DNA of 64,000 bases. Source: Flavobacteriaceae bacterium YJPT1-3 (GTDB lineage Bacteria; Bacteroidota; Bacteroidia; Flavobacteriales; Flavobacteriaceae). Below, one piece after another: positions 52,252 to 61,832 of this stretch. The DNA is taken from contig CP123444.1 of the NCBI GenBank assembly GCA_029866965.1, positions 661,501 to 725,500 of the forward strand, given 5' to 3'. The notes under the pieces were generated by a model. The model saw nothing but the letters and a program-made list of their open reading frames with translations. It was not told where the DNA came from and searched no databases. How positions within the stretch are numbered: position 1 is the stretch's first letter; each line of letters starts with the position of its first letter. Both the position numbers and the translations under genes were made by a program.

Positions 52252-54549
52252 TTAGATCTCGAGGTCGAGTTGCTGTTGTTTTTTTTCTTTTTGCTGGGCA
52301 TCTATAACCGCTACCGCAGTCATGTTGACGATTTCATCTACACTAGCTCCTAACTGAAGTACGTGAACGGGTTTGCGCATACCCAACATAATGGGTCCAA
52401 TGTTATCGGCCTTGTCCAACTCTTTGATGGTTTTATACATGATGTTTGCCGTATCGATGTTGGAGAATACCAGGGTATTCACTTTTTTCCCGGCAATCTT
52501 AGAAAATGGGAATTTTCGCCGCATCATTTCATCATTAAGAGCAAAGTCGGCTTGCACTTCTCCATCCACCAGTAAATCCGGATAATAGCGATGCAGATAA
52601 GCCACGGCATCGCGCACCTTATTGGCTTTTTCGTGTTTGGACGAACCAAAATTGGAATAGGACATCATAGCGATCACGGGCTCCAAGCCGAACATACGCA
52701 CGGTGCGTGCTGTCATCTGAGCAATTTTAGCCAGATCTTTGGCCGAGGGATCGATATTGATGGACGTATCGGCTAGAAATAGAGGCCCTCTGGAGGTAAT
52801 CATCAGGTTAGCCGTAGCTACTTTATTCACCCCTTTTGCAGCCCCAATTACTTCAAATACCGGCTTGACCACCGAAGGATAACTGCGCGAATAGCCGGTA
52901 ATCATACCGTCAGCGTCGCCTTCATTGACCATCATGGCGGCAAAGTAATCCCGTTGTCGCATCAACTTTTGGGCATCATATAAGGTTACGCCTTTACGCT
53001 TTCTGGCCTGCCAGTATATTTGAGCGTATTTCTCGAGGTGCTCCAATTCTTCCGGTGACTTGGGATCAATGATCTCCACATCAGCATCAAAATCGATCTC
53101 TTCCTTAAGTTCCAGAATCGTCTCCCGGTTTCCAAGCAGGACAGGAGTTGCCACACCATCATCATGCACTATCTGAGCGGCTTTCAACACATCCAACTGA
53201 TCAGACTCAGCGAACACAATACGCTTGGGAGCCATTTTGGCCCGATTGATCATCAAACGAACAATTTTGTTGTCAGAGCCCATGCGTGCATAAAGTTCTT
53301 CCTCATACGCTGCCCAATCGGTAATGGGTTCTTTGGCCACCCCACTTTCCATGGCAGCTTTGGCTACTGCAGGAGGCACGGCCGCAATCAATCTGGGATC
53401 GAAAGGCTTGGGAATGATATAATCTTTACCGAAGTTTAGGCGGGTTTCGCCATAAGCGATATTGACCTGTTCGGGTACATTTTCTTTGGCCAGATCAGCG
53501 AGTGCTTTCACTGCAGCCATTTTCATGGCCTCATTGATCTTGGTGGCCCGTACATCCAGAGCTCCTCTAAAAATGAAAGGGAAACCCAATACATTATTCA
53601 CCTGATTCGGATTATCCGAACGTCCTGTTGCCATGATGATATCGTCGCGTGTCGCACAGGCCAGATCATAACTGATCTCAGGATCGGGATTGGCCATGGC
53701 AAAAACGATTGGATTCTTGGCCATACTTTTCAGCATTTCCGGACTTACGATGCCGGCAATAGAAAGGCCTACGAATACATCAGCATCTTTCATGGCTTCT
53801 TCCAAGGTATCGATCTTACGGTCTGTGGCAAACTCCGCTTTTTCCGTACTTAGGCTTTCCCGATCCTTACGAATTACCCCTTTACTGTCGGTCATGACGA
53901 TGTTCTTATCCAGCGCTCCAAAGGCTTTGTAAAGACGGGTACAGGAAACTGCTGCGGCCCCTGCTCCACTGATCACAATGCGGACTTCTTCAATTTTTTT
54001 ATTCGTTAGCTCCAGGGCGTTCAGAAGTGCAGCTGCTGAGATAATGGCTGTTCCATGCTGATCGTCGTGCATGACCGGAATGTCAAGCTCTTCTTTAAGT
54101 CGGCGTTCGATCTCAAACGCCTCCGGAGCTTTAATATCTTCCAGATTGATCCCTCCAAAAGTGGGAGCAATATTTTTTACAGTCTCGATAAAAGCGTCGA
54201 TATCTTTAGTGCCTACTTCAATATCGAATACATCGATACCGGCAAAGATCTTAAAGAGCAAGCCTTTCCCTTCCATCACAGGTTTGGACGCCTCCGGTCC
54301 AATATCACCCAAGCCTAAGACTGCAGTACCATTAGAAATAACTGCCACTAGATTTCCTTTGGCCGTGTATTTATAGGCATTATTAACGTCCTTCTGGATC
54401 TCCAAACACGGCTCGGCTACTCCGGGTGAGTAGGCCAAAGAAAGGTCTCTTTGGGAGGAATATTTTTTGGTAGGTACCACGGCGATCTTGCCGGGTTGCG
54501 GTTTAGCGTGATAGATAAGTGCTTCTCTTCTTCGTTTTTGCTTACTCAT
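52252..54549 (-). CDS. maeB: NADP-dependent malic enzyme with C-terminal phosphate acetyltransferase domain
   Basis: The 765-residue protein combines a malic enzyme (about 1-425; SLAYSPGVAEPC, VMHDDQHGTAIISAAALLNAL, VISGAGAAAVSC) with a phosphotransacetylase-like domain (about 440-760; NRAKMAPKRIVFAESD, SYSNFGSSKHEKANKVRDAV). It decarboxylates malate to pyruvate with NADP. In MaeB the C-terminal domain is regulatory rather than catalytic. It stands alone, downstream of the sugar operon. Confidence 0.95.
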   Translation of the reverse strand: MSKQKRRREALIYHAKPQPGKIAVVPTKKYSSQRDLSLAYSPGVAEPCLEIQKDVNNAYKYTAKGNLVAVISNGTAVLGLGDIGPEASKPVMEGKGLLFKIFAGIDVFDIEVGTKDIDAFIETVKNIAPTFGGINLEDIKAPEAFEIERRLKEELDIPVMHDDQHGTAIISAAALLNALELTNKKIEEVRIVISGAGAAAVSCTRLYKAFGALDKNIVMTDSKGVIRKDRESLSTEKAEFATDRKIDTLEEAMKDADVFVGLSIAGIVSPEMLKSMAKNPIVFAMANPDPEISYDLACATRDDIIMATGRSDNPNQVNNVLGFPFIFRGALDVRATKINEAMKMAAVKALADLAKENVPEQVNIAYGETRLNFGKDYIIPKPFDPRLIAAVPPAVAKAAMESGVAKEPITDWAAYEEELYARMGSDNKIVRLMINRAKMAPKRIVFAESDQLDVLKAAQIVHDDGVATPVLLGNRETILELKEEIDFDADVEIIDPKSPEELEHLEKYAQIYWQARKRKGVTLYDAQKLMRQRDYFAAMMVNEGDADGMITGYSRSYPSVVKPVFEVIGAAKGVNKVATANLMITSRGPLFLADTSINIDPSAKDLAKIAQMTARTVRMFGLEPVIAMMSYSNFGSSKHEKANKVRDAVAYLHRYYPDLLVDGEVQADFALNDEMMRRKFPFSKIAGKKVNTLVFSNIDTANIMYKTIKELDKADNIGPIMLGMRKPVHVLQLGASVDEIVNMTAVAVIDAQQKEKKQQQLDLEI

Positions 54550-54574
54550 ATATGCTTAGTTGGCGATCAGTAAA

Positions 54575-54582
54575 CAAAATTA
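54575..54582 (-). promoter_or_regulatory. Possible -7 element of maeB
   Basis: The minus strand reads TAATTTTG, a TAnnTTTG match 25 nt before the maeB ATG. No clear TTG at -33. Confidence 0.35.
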
Positions 54583-54625
54583 AGGCTATTATCTCAGCCG
54601 CACCTATAAAACATAGAAAATGCGA

Positions 54626-55576
54626 TCAGCTGATGCCAAGAAGTTCAGAGAGCAGATCTACATTTTGGGGTAAGCGACCCACGTTCTGCAATTTGATCGC
54701 GGCCAGGGAGAGGGCGATCTTTAAACAACGTTCCATTTCAAATTCCTGCAAATAAGCAAACAAGAACCCGCTCCAAAAGGCGTCTCCCGCGCCAGTCGCG
54801 TCCAAAATCACATCGATCTTTTTGGCCGGTAGTTCTATGCGCGTCGCTTCTTTACCAAGCGGCTTATGGGATAATTTTACCCCTTTACTACCCAGGGTCA
54901 GACAAACGATCTCCACTCCTGCCTGATGAAAAAAATCAAAAACTTTTTCCTGGGCTACCTCATCTCCGAACAAACGCGCAATATCATCTTCACTCACCTT
55001 AACCAGTGGATTGTAGCTGCAATAGGTTTTGATCGTCTCTATGGCTTCTTTCCGATCGGGCCATACACGAGATGCATAATTGACGTCTATACTTAGTGTA
55101 CAACCAGCTTCCTTAGCACGTCTGGCTCCATCCATGATGGTAGCTCGCGCCGGTTGCCGGCTTAAAGCGAAGCAGGTGGTGTGGTAAATCTTCGCTTGAG
55201 CCAGTAATTCATCGGGGAGTTGATCTGCGGTAATCTGCGTATCTGCTTTGCGGTAGGGAATGAAATCCGGAGTTCCCGTGGTTTGTGAAACAAAAATGAC
55301 GCTGGTAGGCTCGTCATCAAGCTGTTTTACCGAAGCCAAAGACAAGCCATTCTCCTGCAACTTCTCGAGCATATAGGCACCAAATCCATCACGGCCAGTG
55401 GTACACACCAAACGGGGAGTGAGTCCTAAACGCGCCATATTCATGGCTACATTGGTAGGTGATCCTCCCAGGTAGCGATGATAGTCCCGTGTTTCTTCTA
55501 TGGGCACATCGCGCTGCTGACCGATAAAATCGATCAGGATCTCGCCTACACAAATGACATCGATGGGTTTACTCAT
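54626..55576 (-). CDS. PfkB-family sugar kinase, fructokinase-like
   Basis: The 316-residue kinase has the PfkB landmarks: N-terminal GEILIDFIG, the GGSPTNVAMNMARLG motif and the catalytic ATGAGDAFWSGFL near the C-terminus with D as general base. It resembles fructokinases and 5-dehydro-2-deoxygluconokinases. As last gene of the sugar operon, 7 bp after the glycosidase, it probably phosphorylates a released monosaccharide; fructose would fit if the glycosidase is an invertase, which is inference. Confidence 0.88.
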   Translation of the reverse strand: MSKPIDVICVGEILIDFIGQQRDVPIEETRDYHRYLGGSPTNVAMNMARLGLTPRLVCTTGRDGFGAYMLEKLQENGLSLASVKQLDDEPTSVIFVSQTTGTPDFIPYRKADTQITADQLPDELLAQAKIYHTTCFALSRQPARATIMDGARRAKEAGCTLSIDVNYASRVWPDRKEAIETIKTYCSYNPLVKVSEDDIARLFGDEVAQEKVFDFFHQAGVEIVCLTLGSKGVKLSHKPLGKEATRIELPAKKIDVILDATGAGDAFWSGFLFAYLQEFEMERCLKIALSLAAIKLQNVGRLPQNVDLLSELLGIS

Positions 55577-55583
55577 GGTGAAA

Positions 55584-56783
55584 TTAGCTTTTGAGTTCTG
55601 TTAGTAGTTGGTTTCCCTTTTGGTATTGCATCAAGAGTACTGCTCCTGCGGCGCTCCAGGCACAATAGGGTACCCCATTGGGGGTTCCAGATTCTGAATT
55701 AAAGTTTTCGTAGAAACTCCATCCTTCCAAAGCATTGAGCTGATGGATACGGGCAGTCATGGCTTTCGCCAAAACCTGGGCAGCTGCATGCTCCTTGCCA
55801 TGTACCCAGAGTCCGGCTCCAAAAAACCCATTAACCATGGGCCAGGTACCTCCGTTGTGAAATTCATAAGGAAAATTGCGGAATTCATACTTGCAGTTGT
55901 TCACCAAAAACCGCCAATCCGGATCCTCTTCTGTGATCACCGGCCAAAAAGCGGGCATGAGTTGAAGTGATAATTCCTGAGCCAACTCCGCTGCATAGTT
56001 GATCAATTCTTTTTGATCTTGAGCACTTCCCAAGCCGAGCAAGAGAGCCAAGGCATTTCCAAAACCGTCAAACTGGGTTTGGTATCCGGCCGGCTCGAGA
56101 CTTGCGGCCCAATATGGGAGCTTAGCCAGACTCTCAAAAGCCTTAGGATGATACGGCTGTTTGTTCTTTGCATTCTTCTTAAAATTCAGCTCCAGCTTTT
56201 CCTGAATACGGTCGTGTTTAGTTCGCATGCGCGCCTTGTCCTCAAAGTGGAGGTAGCATCGTAATGCCCAAAGTCGGAGGACTTGATCGTAGAAAATAAA
56301 GCCCTGGGTGGGGTATTCGTCGGCCCAGTTTCCGCTTCTCGGAACGTACATCAGATCGCCGTCATTGTACTCCCAGCTGTGCATTAATTGAAAGCCTAAC
56401 TCGAGTTTGGCTTTATTTTGCTCGAAGAACAGGATATCACCGGTAAGATAGGCATATTGGCACACCCCAATAATAAACCAGGATACGGTATCCACTCGTC
56501 CGGCCAGACCTCCAAAGCTCAGGGAAGGGGTTGCTCCGTCGTAATGTACGTTAGAGGGAATATTACCCAACTCGTGCTGATGATCAGCAAGCGTGATCAA
56601 GGTATTCTTAAAGGCCTCTACCAGTTTTTGATCTCCATCCAGCGCACCGGCCAAACCACAAATGACTCCATCTCTCGCCCAGATTCTTCGATAGTTGGCA
56701 ATGTCATTAGCGCTGGCCAAATAGCCGCGCTCGGTACTCACCTGATGCAAAAGGTCGATGGCTTTTTGATAAGGGGTAGACAT
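55584..56783 (-). CDS. Alpha/alpha-barrel glycosidase, amylo-1,6-glucosidase / neutral invertase (GH100)-like
   Basis: From the ATG at 56783 (MSTPYQKA) the protein is 399 residues with no signal peptide, so it is cytoplasmic. RRIWARDGVICG, LVEAFKNTLITLADHQ, GLAGRVDTVSWFIIGVCQYAYLTGD and GTWPMVNGFFGAGLW suggest an (alpha/alpha)6 toroid. The order of RD, VD/SW and Y-TGD motifs recalls plant neutral invertases (GH100), but bacterial homologues are often labelled amylo-alpha-1,6-glucosidase. Substrate unresolved. A longer start at 56810 adds MKSLTNETN. Confidence 0.7.
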   Translation of the reverse strand: MSTPYQKAIDLLHQVSTERGYLASANDIANYRRIWARDGVICGLAGALDGDQKLVEAFKNTLITLADHQHELGNIPSNVHYDGATPSLSFGGLAGRVDTVSWFIIGVCQYAYLTGDILFFEQNKAKLELGFQLMHSWEYNDGDLMYVPRSGNWADEYPTQGFIFYDQVLRLWALRCYLHFEDKARMRTKHDRIQEKLELNFKKNAKNKQPYHPKAFESLAKLPYWAASLEPAGYQTQFDGFGNALALLLGLGSAQDQKELINYAAELAQELSLQLMPAFWPVITEEDPDWRFLVNNCKYEFRNFPYEFHNGGTWPMVNGFFGAGLWVHGKEHAAAQVLAKAMTARIHQLNALEGWSFYENFNSESGTPNGVPYCAWSAAGAVLLMQYQKGNQLLTELKS

Positions 56784-56880
56784 GTTGGTTTCGTTAGTTA
56801 GGGACTTCAAGATAGCAAAGAAGTAACAGAAAAAAGAGAGTTAAACACCCCTAAATCCTGTCCAGTGGATGCATTATTTT

Positions 56881-58728
56881 TTAAAAAAGGGAATCCGGAT
56901 CGGTCAAGGCATCCAGATCCTTTCGAAATCGTTCTGGCAGGATGTTGATTCCAAGTTGATAACTGGCATTCATCCAGCCAAAACCGCTAGTCGTGATGTA
57001 ATCAAACTGGGTGCCCACATTCCCGTATTCGGCATACACTTTATGCGTACAGGCCACTACATCGTATTTCTCAGGAATGGTCCCATTGTAGTCTACGGCA
57101 TTTTTAGTGATCATCCAAAGCCAGCGATAGATCAATTCGTAAGCTTCGGCTTCATAGCCGTATTGTAGCAGACCTTTCCATAGCATCATTTGATGGGGCG
57201 CCCAACCGTTGGGGTAATCCCATTGACGTTGCACCGCGCCGGAGGGCACCCGGGCATGCATGGCAGCTGAGGTTCCCGCGATCCCACCACGCTCCTTCAG
57301 ACTAGATTTAAGGGCGTTCACCATTTTGGCCGCTTGATCAGCGCTGGGAATACCGGCCCAGAGGGGAAAGAAATTGCTGGCTGATTCAAATTCGGTCTGT
57401 TTCTGATCCAGGAAATGATAATCGAAGTACTGGCCAGCCTTTTCATTCCACATCAGTGAATTCATTAGTTGACGGCGCTTTTCAGCTCGCTGCTCCCATT
57501 GCTCTGGAGTATAGGCTTTAAAATTTCCTTGGAAATAACGGTCAATTAAATAGGCGAAATCCGTTTCGTACTTGTAAAGGAGGCTGTTCACATCGACGGT
57601 GTTCAGATGGGCACAGACATCATCCAGGCGCCAACTCGTATCGTGACCACTTTCCCGCAAGCTTCGGTCGTGGGTGAAGTAGAGGTCCAACTCAGGGACT
57701 TTAATAGCTCCTGTCTGATACGCTTTCGCGAAAGCGGACACTTCCATAGCATACTTTTCCGCATAGGGGGCGAGAGCTTCGTCAAAATGACCGGGCTCCG
57801 TCTCCGGAGGAATGCCGATACCTTGCGCCAAGTAGCGATTTAAACCCGTATTTGTTAGGCGCTCACCGGCTACCATCCAAACCGTTTCGTATTCCCGTAT
57901 GGCCATAGACAAGCTATGCTCCAACCAGGAGCGGCCAACGGAAGGTTGAGCTTCATAAACTTCGCGGATAAAAGAACTCAGAAAGGGTGGTTGGGTTCGC
58001 GTTAGATAATAGCTTCTGTTGGCATTTAAGATCTTTCCGTAGTGTTCGATCTGATAGCAAAAGTTATCGATCATAGCCTTCGCCAGATCCACTCGCTGAT
58101 CGATCAATAAGCCAATGCCTTCAAAGTAACTATCCCAGCCGTACATTTCGTTAAAACGTCCTCCCGGAACCACAAAGGGAACGCCCTTCTGGGTATCAGC
58201 AGTTAAGGCTAGTGCCAGTATTCCCGGTTGCTCATTGATGCTCTTGACATAACTGGGACTGATTTTTTCTGGCAAAACAACGACTTCCAGCCCGGGGAAG
58301 TCCTTTTGCAGTGATCGATAGTATTGCTGCCCTTGTTCATCGGTCGCGGGCACATAGATCCGCTGGATCTGCTCTTCGGTCTTATCATCAGTCAGGATCC
58401 GGGCAATGCCTTTACGATCGATGGTTCGGGTAAGATCATCCCAAAAGTCCTCGCGGATACGTCTGGAAATTCGGGCCGTAGGGGGTTCCTGAATACGGTC
58501 AATGGCGATTACTGCCTCTTCCTTACCCTTGCTAATAGCCTGAGCGATTTCCTGCAGTAAATTGGATAAATAGTAGGTGCCTTCAATAGTGACCTGGTGC
58601 CCGTCAGTCCCGATCAATTCGAAAGATTTAGGCCCTTGATCTTCAGCCGTGATTTTTCTGTCCTGATCGGTATCTTCCTGAGCCAATAAACGCTCTAAGG
58701 TCTCTTTAAGCCGAATGTTGAGCTGCAT
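56881..58728 (-). CDS. GH37 alpha,alpha-trehalase of the neutral (calcium-binding) type
   Basis: The 615-residue enzyme splits trehalose to two glucoses. Both trehalase signatures are present: PGGRFNEMYGWDSYF (188-202) and QWDYPNGWAP (502-511). The catalytic acid is probably D363 in RESGHDTSWR. There is no signal peptide, so it acts in the cytoplasm. Residues 19-30 (DTDQDRKITAED) form an EF-hand-like loop and are followed by GTYYLSNLLQE, the layout of fungal neutral trehalases rather than of E. coli TreA or TreF. It overlaps the MFS gene by 23 bp. A palindrome copy encodes SAFAKAY (331-337). Confidence 0.93.
   Translation of the reverse strand: MQLNIRLKETLERLLAQEDTDQDRKITAEDQGPKSFELIGTDGHQVTIEGTYYLSNLLQEIAQAISKGKEEAVIAIDRIQEPPTARISRRIREDFWDDLTRTIDRKGIARILTDDKTEEQIQRIYVPATDEQGQQYYRSLQKDFPGLEVVVLPEKISPSYVKSINEQPGILALALTADTQKGVPFVVPGGRFNEMYGWDSYFEGIGLLIDQRVDLAKAMIDNFCYQIEHYGKILNANRSYYLTRTQPPFLSSFIREVYEAQPSVGRSWLEHSLSMAIREYETVWMVAGERLTNTGLNRYLAQGIGIPPETEPGHFDEALAPYAEKYAMEVSAFAKAYQTGAIKVPELDLYFTHDRSLRESGHDTSWRLDDVCAHLNTVDVNSLLYKYETDFAYLIDRYFQGNFKAYTPEQWEQRAEKRRQLMNSLMWNEKAGQYFDYHFLDQKQTEFESASNFFPLWAGIPSADQAAKMVNALKSSLKERGGIAGTSAAMHARVPSGAVQRQWDYPNGWAPHQMMLWKGLLQYGYEAEAYELIYRWLWMITKNAVDYNGTIPEKYDVVACTHKVYAEYGNVGTQFDYITTSGFGWMNASYQLGINILPERFRKDLDALTDPDSLF
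57722..57735. repeat. Palindrome GCTTTCGCGAAAGC, copy 9
   Basis: Exact copy in the trehalase gene (AFAKA on the minus strand); 16-bp form at 57721-57736. Confidence 0.9.
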
Positions 58729-59938
58729 ATTGAGCGGTTAACCGTTTCAAAACAAAATAAGAAACCAAAAGCAAAGTCATGGGAATCAGGGTGAAGTAGA
58801 AGGCTTTTTCAGCGCCTATTTCTTTAAATAGATAGCCGATAATTCGTGAACCTAAGGTACCCCCCAAGGCCGAAAAGATGACGATCAATCCGGTCATGGG
58901 ACTGTGTAGTTTTTTGGGCAGCGCACTCAGGACTACCGAATTCAGCAAGGGATAAATAGGGGCGATAAACAAGCCCACCAGAGGGAAGGCAAAACCGATA
59001 AAAGGAATATCAGAGAAACGTTCAATGGGACCTACACTTGCGCCCACGGTACGTGGCAGTAAGAAATACACAATGGCCATGGCAATGAGTGTGCAAAAGG
59101 TCAACACCCATACCCAGGAGATGCGCTGGGTGATCACTCCGGCCAGTAACCGGCCTATCGCGAGGGAAACGGCCAAAATGCTAGCCATCATGATCCCGAT
59201 ATTTTCTGGCAGTTCAAGGACTCGTGAATTGAAGGTGGGCAGCCAGGTCATAATGCCTTGCTCGATCATCACGAAAAGAAAGGCAGAAATGACAAAAACC
59301 AGCACCAGCAGTTTACTCATCAATTTGAACATGGCCAAAGCGTCTTCGGTCAAATTGGCTCCGGGTACTTCCGGAGTTTTTTCAAAACGGGTGAAAAGAA
59401 GAATCAAAAAGGAAACTGCAGAAATAGCGGCGAGCAGCCAATACACATTCAACCAACTATCCGGATTACTTTCATCATTAAAAGCCGGAAAGAGAAAATA
59501 AGCCAAAGCGATCCCCAACATAAAAACCCCCTCAATGGAGCTCATTAAACTGTTGTGTTCTTTAGGTGTATCGGTGACCAACCCGATCATAGAGTATACG
59601 GAAACCTTGATCAGGGCAAAGGAAACCCCCACGGTAGCAAACAGCAGCTTAGCCGACCAAAAGGCATTTCCAAAATACATTCCGATACAAGCGAAACTGA
59701 CCAGTGCCAGAGCAATCAGCATGGCGCGTTTATATCCAATTCGGGGAAGAAAAGAAGCGATTATAAAGCTGACGATAGCGATGGGAAGATCCTTAAAGGC
59801 TTCCAAAATGCTCGCTTCTACTTCATCAACGCCATAATTCAATTGCGATTTAAGAATGACGATCCCCACACTGTTCAGCAGTATGGCGAATACAAAGTAA
59901 TTAAGGTAAAGCGAAATCTTGACACCGGCTGTTTTCAT
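58706..59938 (-). CDS. MFS transporter, probably sugar uptake
   Basis: The 410-residue protein has about twelve membrane helices and major facilitator features, including the loop FLPRIGYKRAMLIAL after helix 2 and the central acidic loop before helix 7. It resembles FucP/NarK-like carriers. Its place between the SSS transporter and trehalase suggests import of trehalose or a product sugar. It lies 10 bp after the SSS gene and overlaps trehalase. Confidence 0.87.
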   Translation of the reverse strand: MKTAGVKISLYLNYFVFAILLNSVGIVILKSQLNYGVDEVEASILEAFKDLPIAIVSFIIASFLPRIGYKRAMLIALALVSFACIGMYFGNAFWSAKLLFATVGVSFALIKVSVYSMIGLVTDTPKEHNSLMSSIEGVFMLGIALAYFLFPAFNDESNPDSWLNVYWLLAAISAVSFLILLFTRFEKTPEVPGANLTEDALAMFKLMSKLLVLVFVISAFLFVMIEQGIMTWLPTFNSRVLELPENIGIMMASILAVSLAIGRLLAGVITQRISWVWVLTFCTLIAMAIVYFLLPRTVGASVGPIERFSDIPFIGFAFPLVGLFIAPIYPLLNSVVLSALPKKLHSPMTGLIVIFSALGGTLGSRIIGYLFKEIGAEKAFYFTLIPMTLLLVSYFVLKRLTAQYAAQHSA

Positions 59939-59948
59939 AACGACTCGC

Positions 59949-61667
59949 CTACCAGAATGCGCCTACAATAATGGCTGTGATCACCAATAAAATGACCGCC
60001 AGGTAGCGATAATTCTTATACCAGGGCAAGCTTGCCAGTTCTTCACTCTCTTCAGCAAACATTTCTTTGCGATAGGTGTATTCAGCCACCTTTTCTGCCG
60101 GAGAAGGTGGTGTAGCTAAACTAACAATGACATGGACGATCACGCAGATCACAAACAACCAGGTGGCCAGGGCCAGGAAGTGTAGATCGTTCACGAATTC
60201 TGAGATCCCAAATGCTTGTGAAAGGATGGCAAAAATAGCCAAAGCGAAACCAAGTAAAAGACTCACAATAGAGCCGGTTCCTGTAGCACGCTTCCAGAAC
60301 AAGCCAAGAATAAAGGTAGACACGGCCGGCGGACAGGTATAGGCGATCACCAATTGAAGGTACGTCCACAAGGAGTCACTAACACGCTCAATAAAAGGCA
60401 CCCAGGCTACCGCTAAGATGACCAAAATAACGGTGGTGATCTGCCCCACACGCACCAACTGCTTGCTGGTCAAACTGGGATTAATATTTCTAACGAAGTC
60501 CATGGTCACCAGGGTGGAAGCCGAGTTGAAGGTAGCAGATACCGAAGACATCATGGCCGCCATCAGTCCGGCGACTACCAATCCGAGTACTCCTGTAGGC
60601 AGCAGCTGGAAGAGTAAGACCGGATAGGTCAGGTTAGGACAATTGGAAAGATCATCACAAATGGTCCCGTCGGTCAACACATAGTTCAAATCAGAAATGT
60701 CCAGTGTACTGAATAACAATAAGGCCAGGATTCCTGGCACGACCATGATAAAGATCACCGGAAGTTTTAAGAACCCGGCAAATAAGGCTCCCCAACGACC
60801 GTGATTCAAATCTTTGGCTCCTAGCACACGCTGAACCATAAATTGATTGTTGGCCCAGAAATAAAAGCCGAGCAGTGGTACTCCGGTGAGTAGACCCCAC
60901 CAGGGCATAAATTCGTCATTACTGGGTCTTACTAAACTGAAGACCTCTTCTGAATTGGAAGGAATGAATTTCCCTTCTTCGGCCCGATCGCCAAAATTGA
61001 CTTCCCCGGCATCCAGCATGCTGTTTAATTTAGCCATCATACCGTCCCAGCCCCCGCCTAATTGGTCAAAGGCAAAATAAGTGAGCAGGCAAGACCCTAA
61101 AATCAATAGAATGGCCTGGATCACTTCGGTTTGGATCACTGAGTTCAATCCGCCCGGAATGGTGTAGGCTGCAGCAGCAACGGCCAGAATGATCAGGATG
61201 AAGGTAGAGTCCATTTCGGGAAACAGTAGTGAAAGTACGATCTTCCCAACGTACAGCCCAGCGGCGGTATCCACCAGGATATTCCCGACTACGGTAATGA
61301 ACGAGAAGTAGTATCTCGATCTGCGGTCGTACCGGCGTTCCAAGAACTCGGGCATGGTATACACTCCCGATTTGAGGTAGAAAGGCAGAAAGAAAATGGA
61401 GAAAAAGATGAGTACGACCACAGCAAACCACTCGTAGTTGTAGACATTGATATTGGTTTGATAAGCATCGGAGGCTAAGCCTACCAGGGTAGAACTGGAT
61501 ATGTTGGCCGAAAAGAGCGCGATCCCCACAATGGGCCAGGTCATGGTACGACCGCCCAGAAAATAATCTTCTGAGCTGCTGCGCTTCGACTTAGAGATTC
61601 CGTAAATAACAATTCCGACAAGATAGATGGCAATGACCGCGAGGTCCAATACAGGAAGTGAATTCAT
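59949..61667 (-). CDS. Sodium:solute symporter (SSS/SGLT family), probable sugar transporter
   Basis: From the ATG at 61667 (MNSLPVLDLAVIAIYLVG) the protein is 572 residues with about 14 membrane helices. SSS features include SSEDYFLGGRTMTWPIVGIALFSANISSST, the GLVVAGLMAAMMSSVSATFNSASTL sodium-site region and the WGLLTG, FYFWANNQFMVQRVLGAKDL segment typical of sugar members. It is first in the operon and lies downstream of a LacI-type operator. An ATG at 61715 adds 16 residues and is less likely. Confidence 0.92.
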   Translation of the reverse strand: MNSLPVLDLAVIAIYLVGIVIYGISKSKRSSSEDYFLGGRTMTWPIVGIALFSANISSSTLVGLASDAYQTNINVYNYEWFAVVVLIFFSIFFLPFYLKSGVYTMPEFLERRYDRRSRYYFSFITVVGNILVDTAAGLYVGKIVLSLLFPEMDSTFILIILAVAAAAYTIPGGLNSVIQTEVIQAILLILGSCLLTYFAFDQLGGGWDGMMAKLNSMLDAGEVNFGDRAEEGKFIPSNSEEVFSLVRPSNDEFMPWWGLLTGVPLLGFYFWANNQFMVQRVLGAKDLNHGRWGALFAGFLKLPVIFIMVVPGILALLLFSTLDISDLNYVLTDGTICDDLSNCPNLTYPVLLFQLLPTGVLGLVVAGLMAAMMSSVSATFNSASTLVTMDFVRNINPSLTSKQLVRVGQITTVILVILAVAWVPFIERVSDSLWTYLQLVIAYTCPPAVSTFILGLFWKRATGTGSIVSLLLGFALAIFAILSQAFGISEFVNDLHFLALATWLFVICVIVHVIVSLATPPSPAEKVAEYTYRKEMFAEESEELASLPWYKNYRYLAVILLVITAIIVGAFW

Positions 61668-61832
61668 GCTTAACTGTTTGATTAGTTTGTACGATGCCTG
61701 CGAAATCGATTGCACTTCTTTCGCCAGGTTGACATCCTTAGCATTTAGATAAAAAAATGACTAAAGCTGTCGTGAATATACAGCATTGCATTGAAAAAAT
61801 TAAGAATGCGTTAACTAAAAGGCCGCTTTTCT

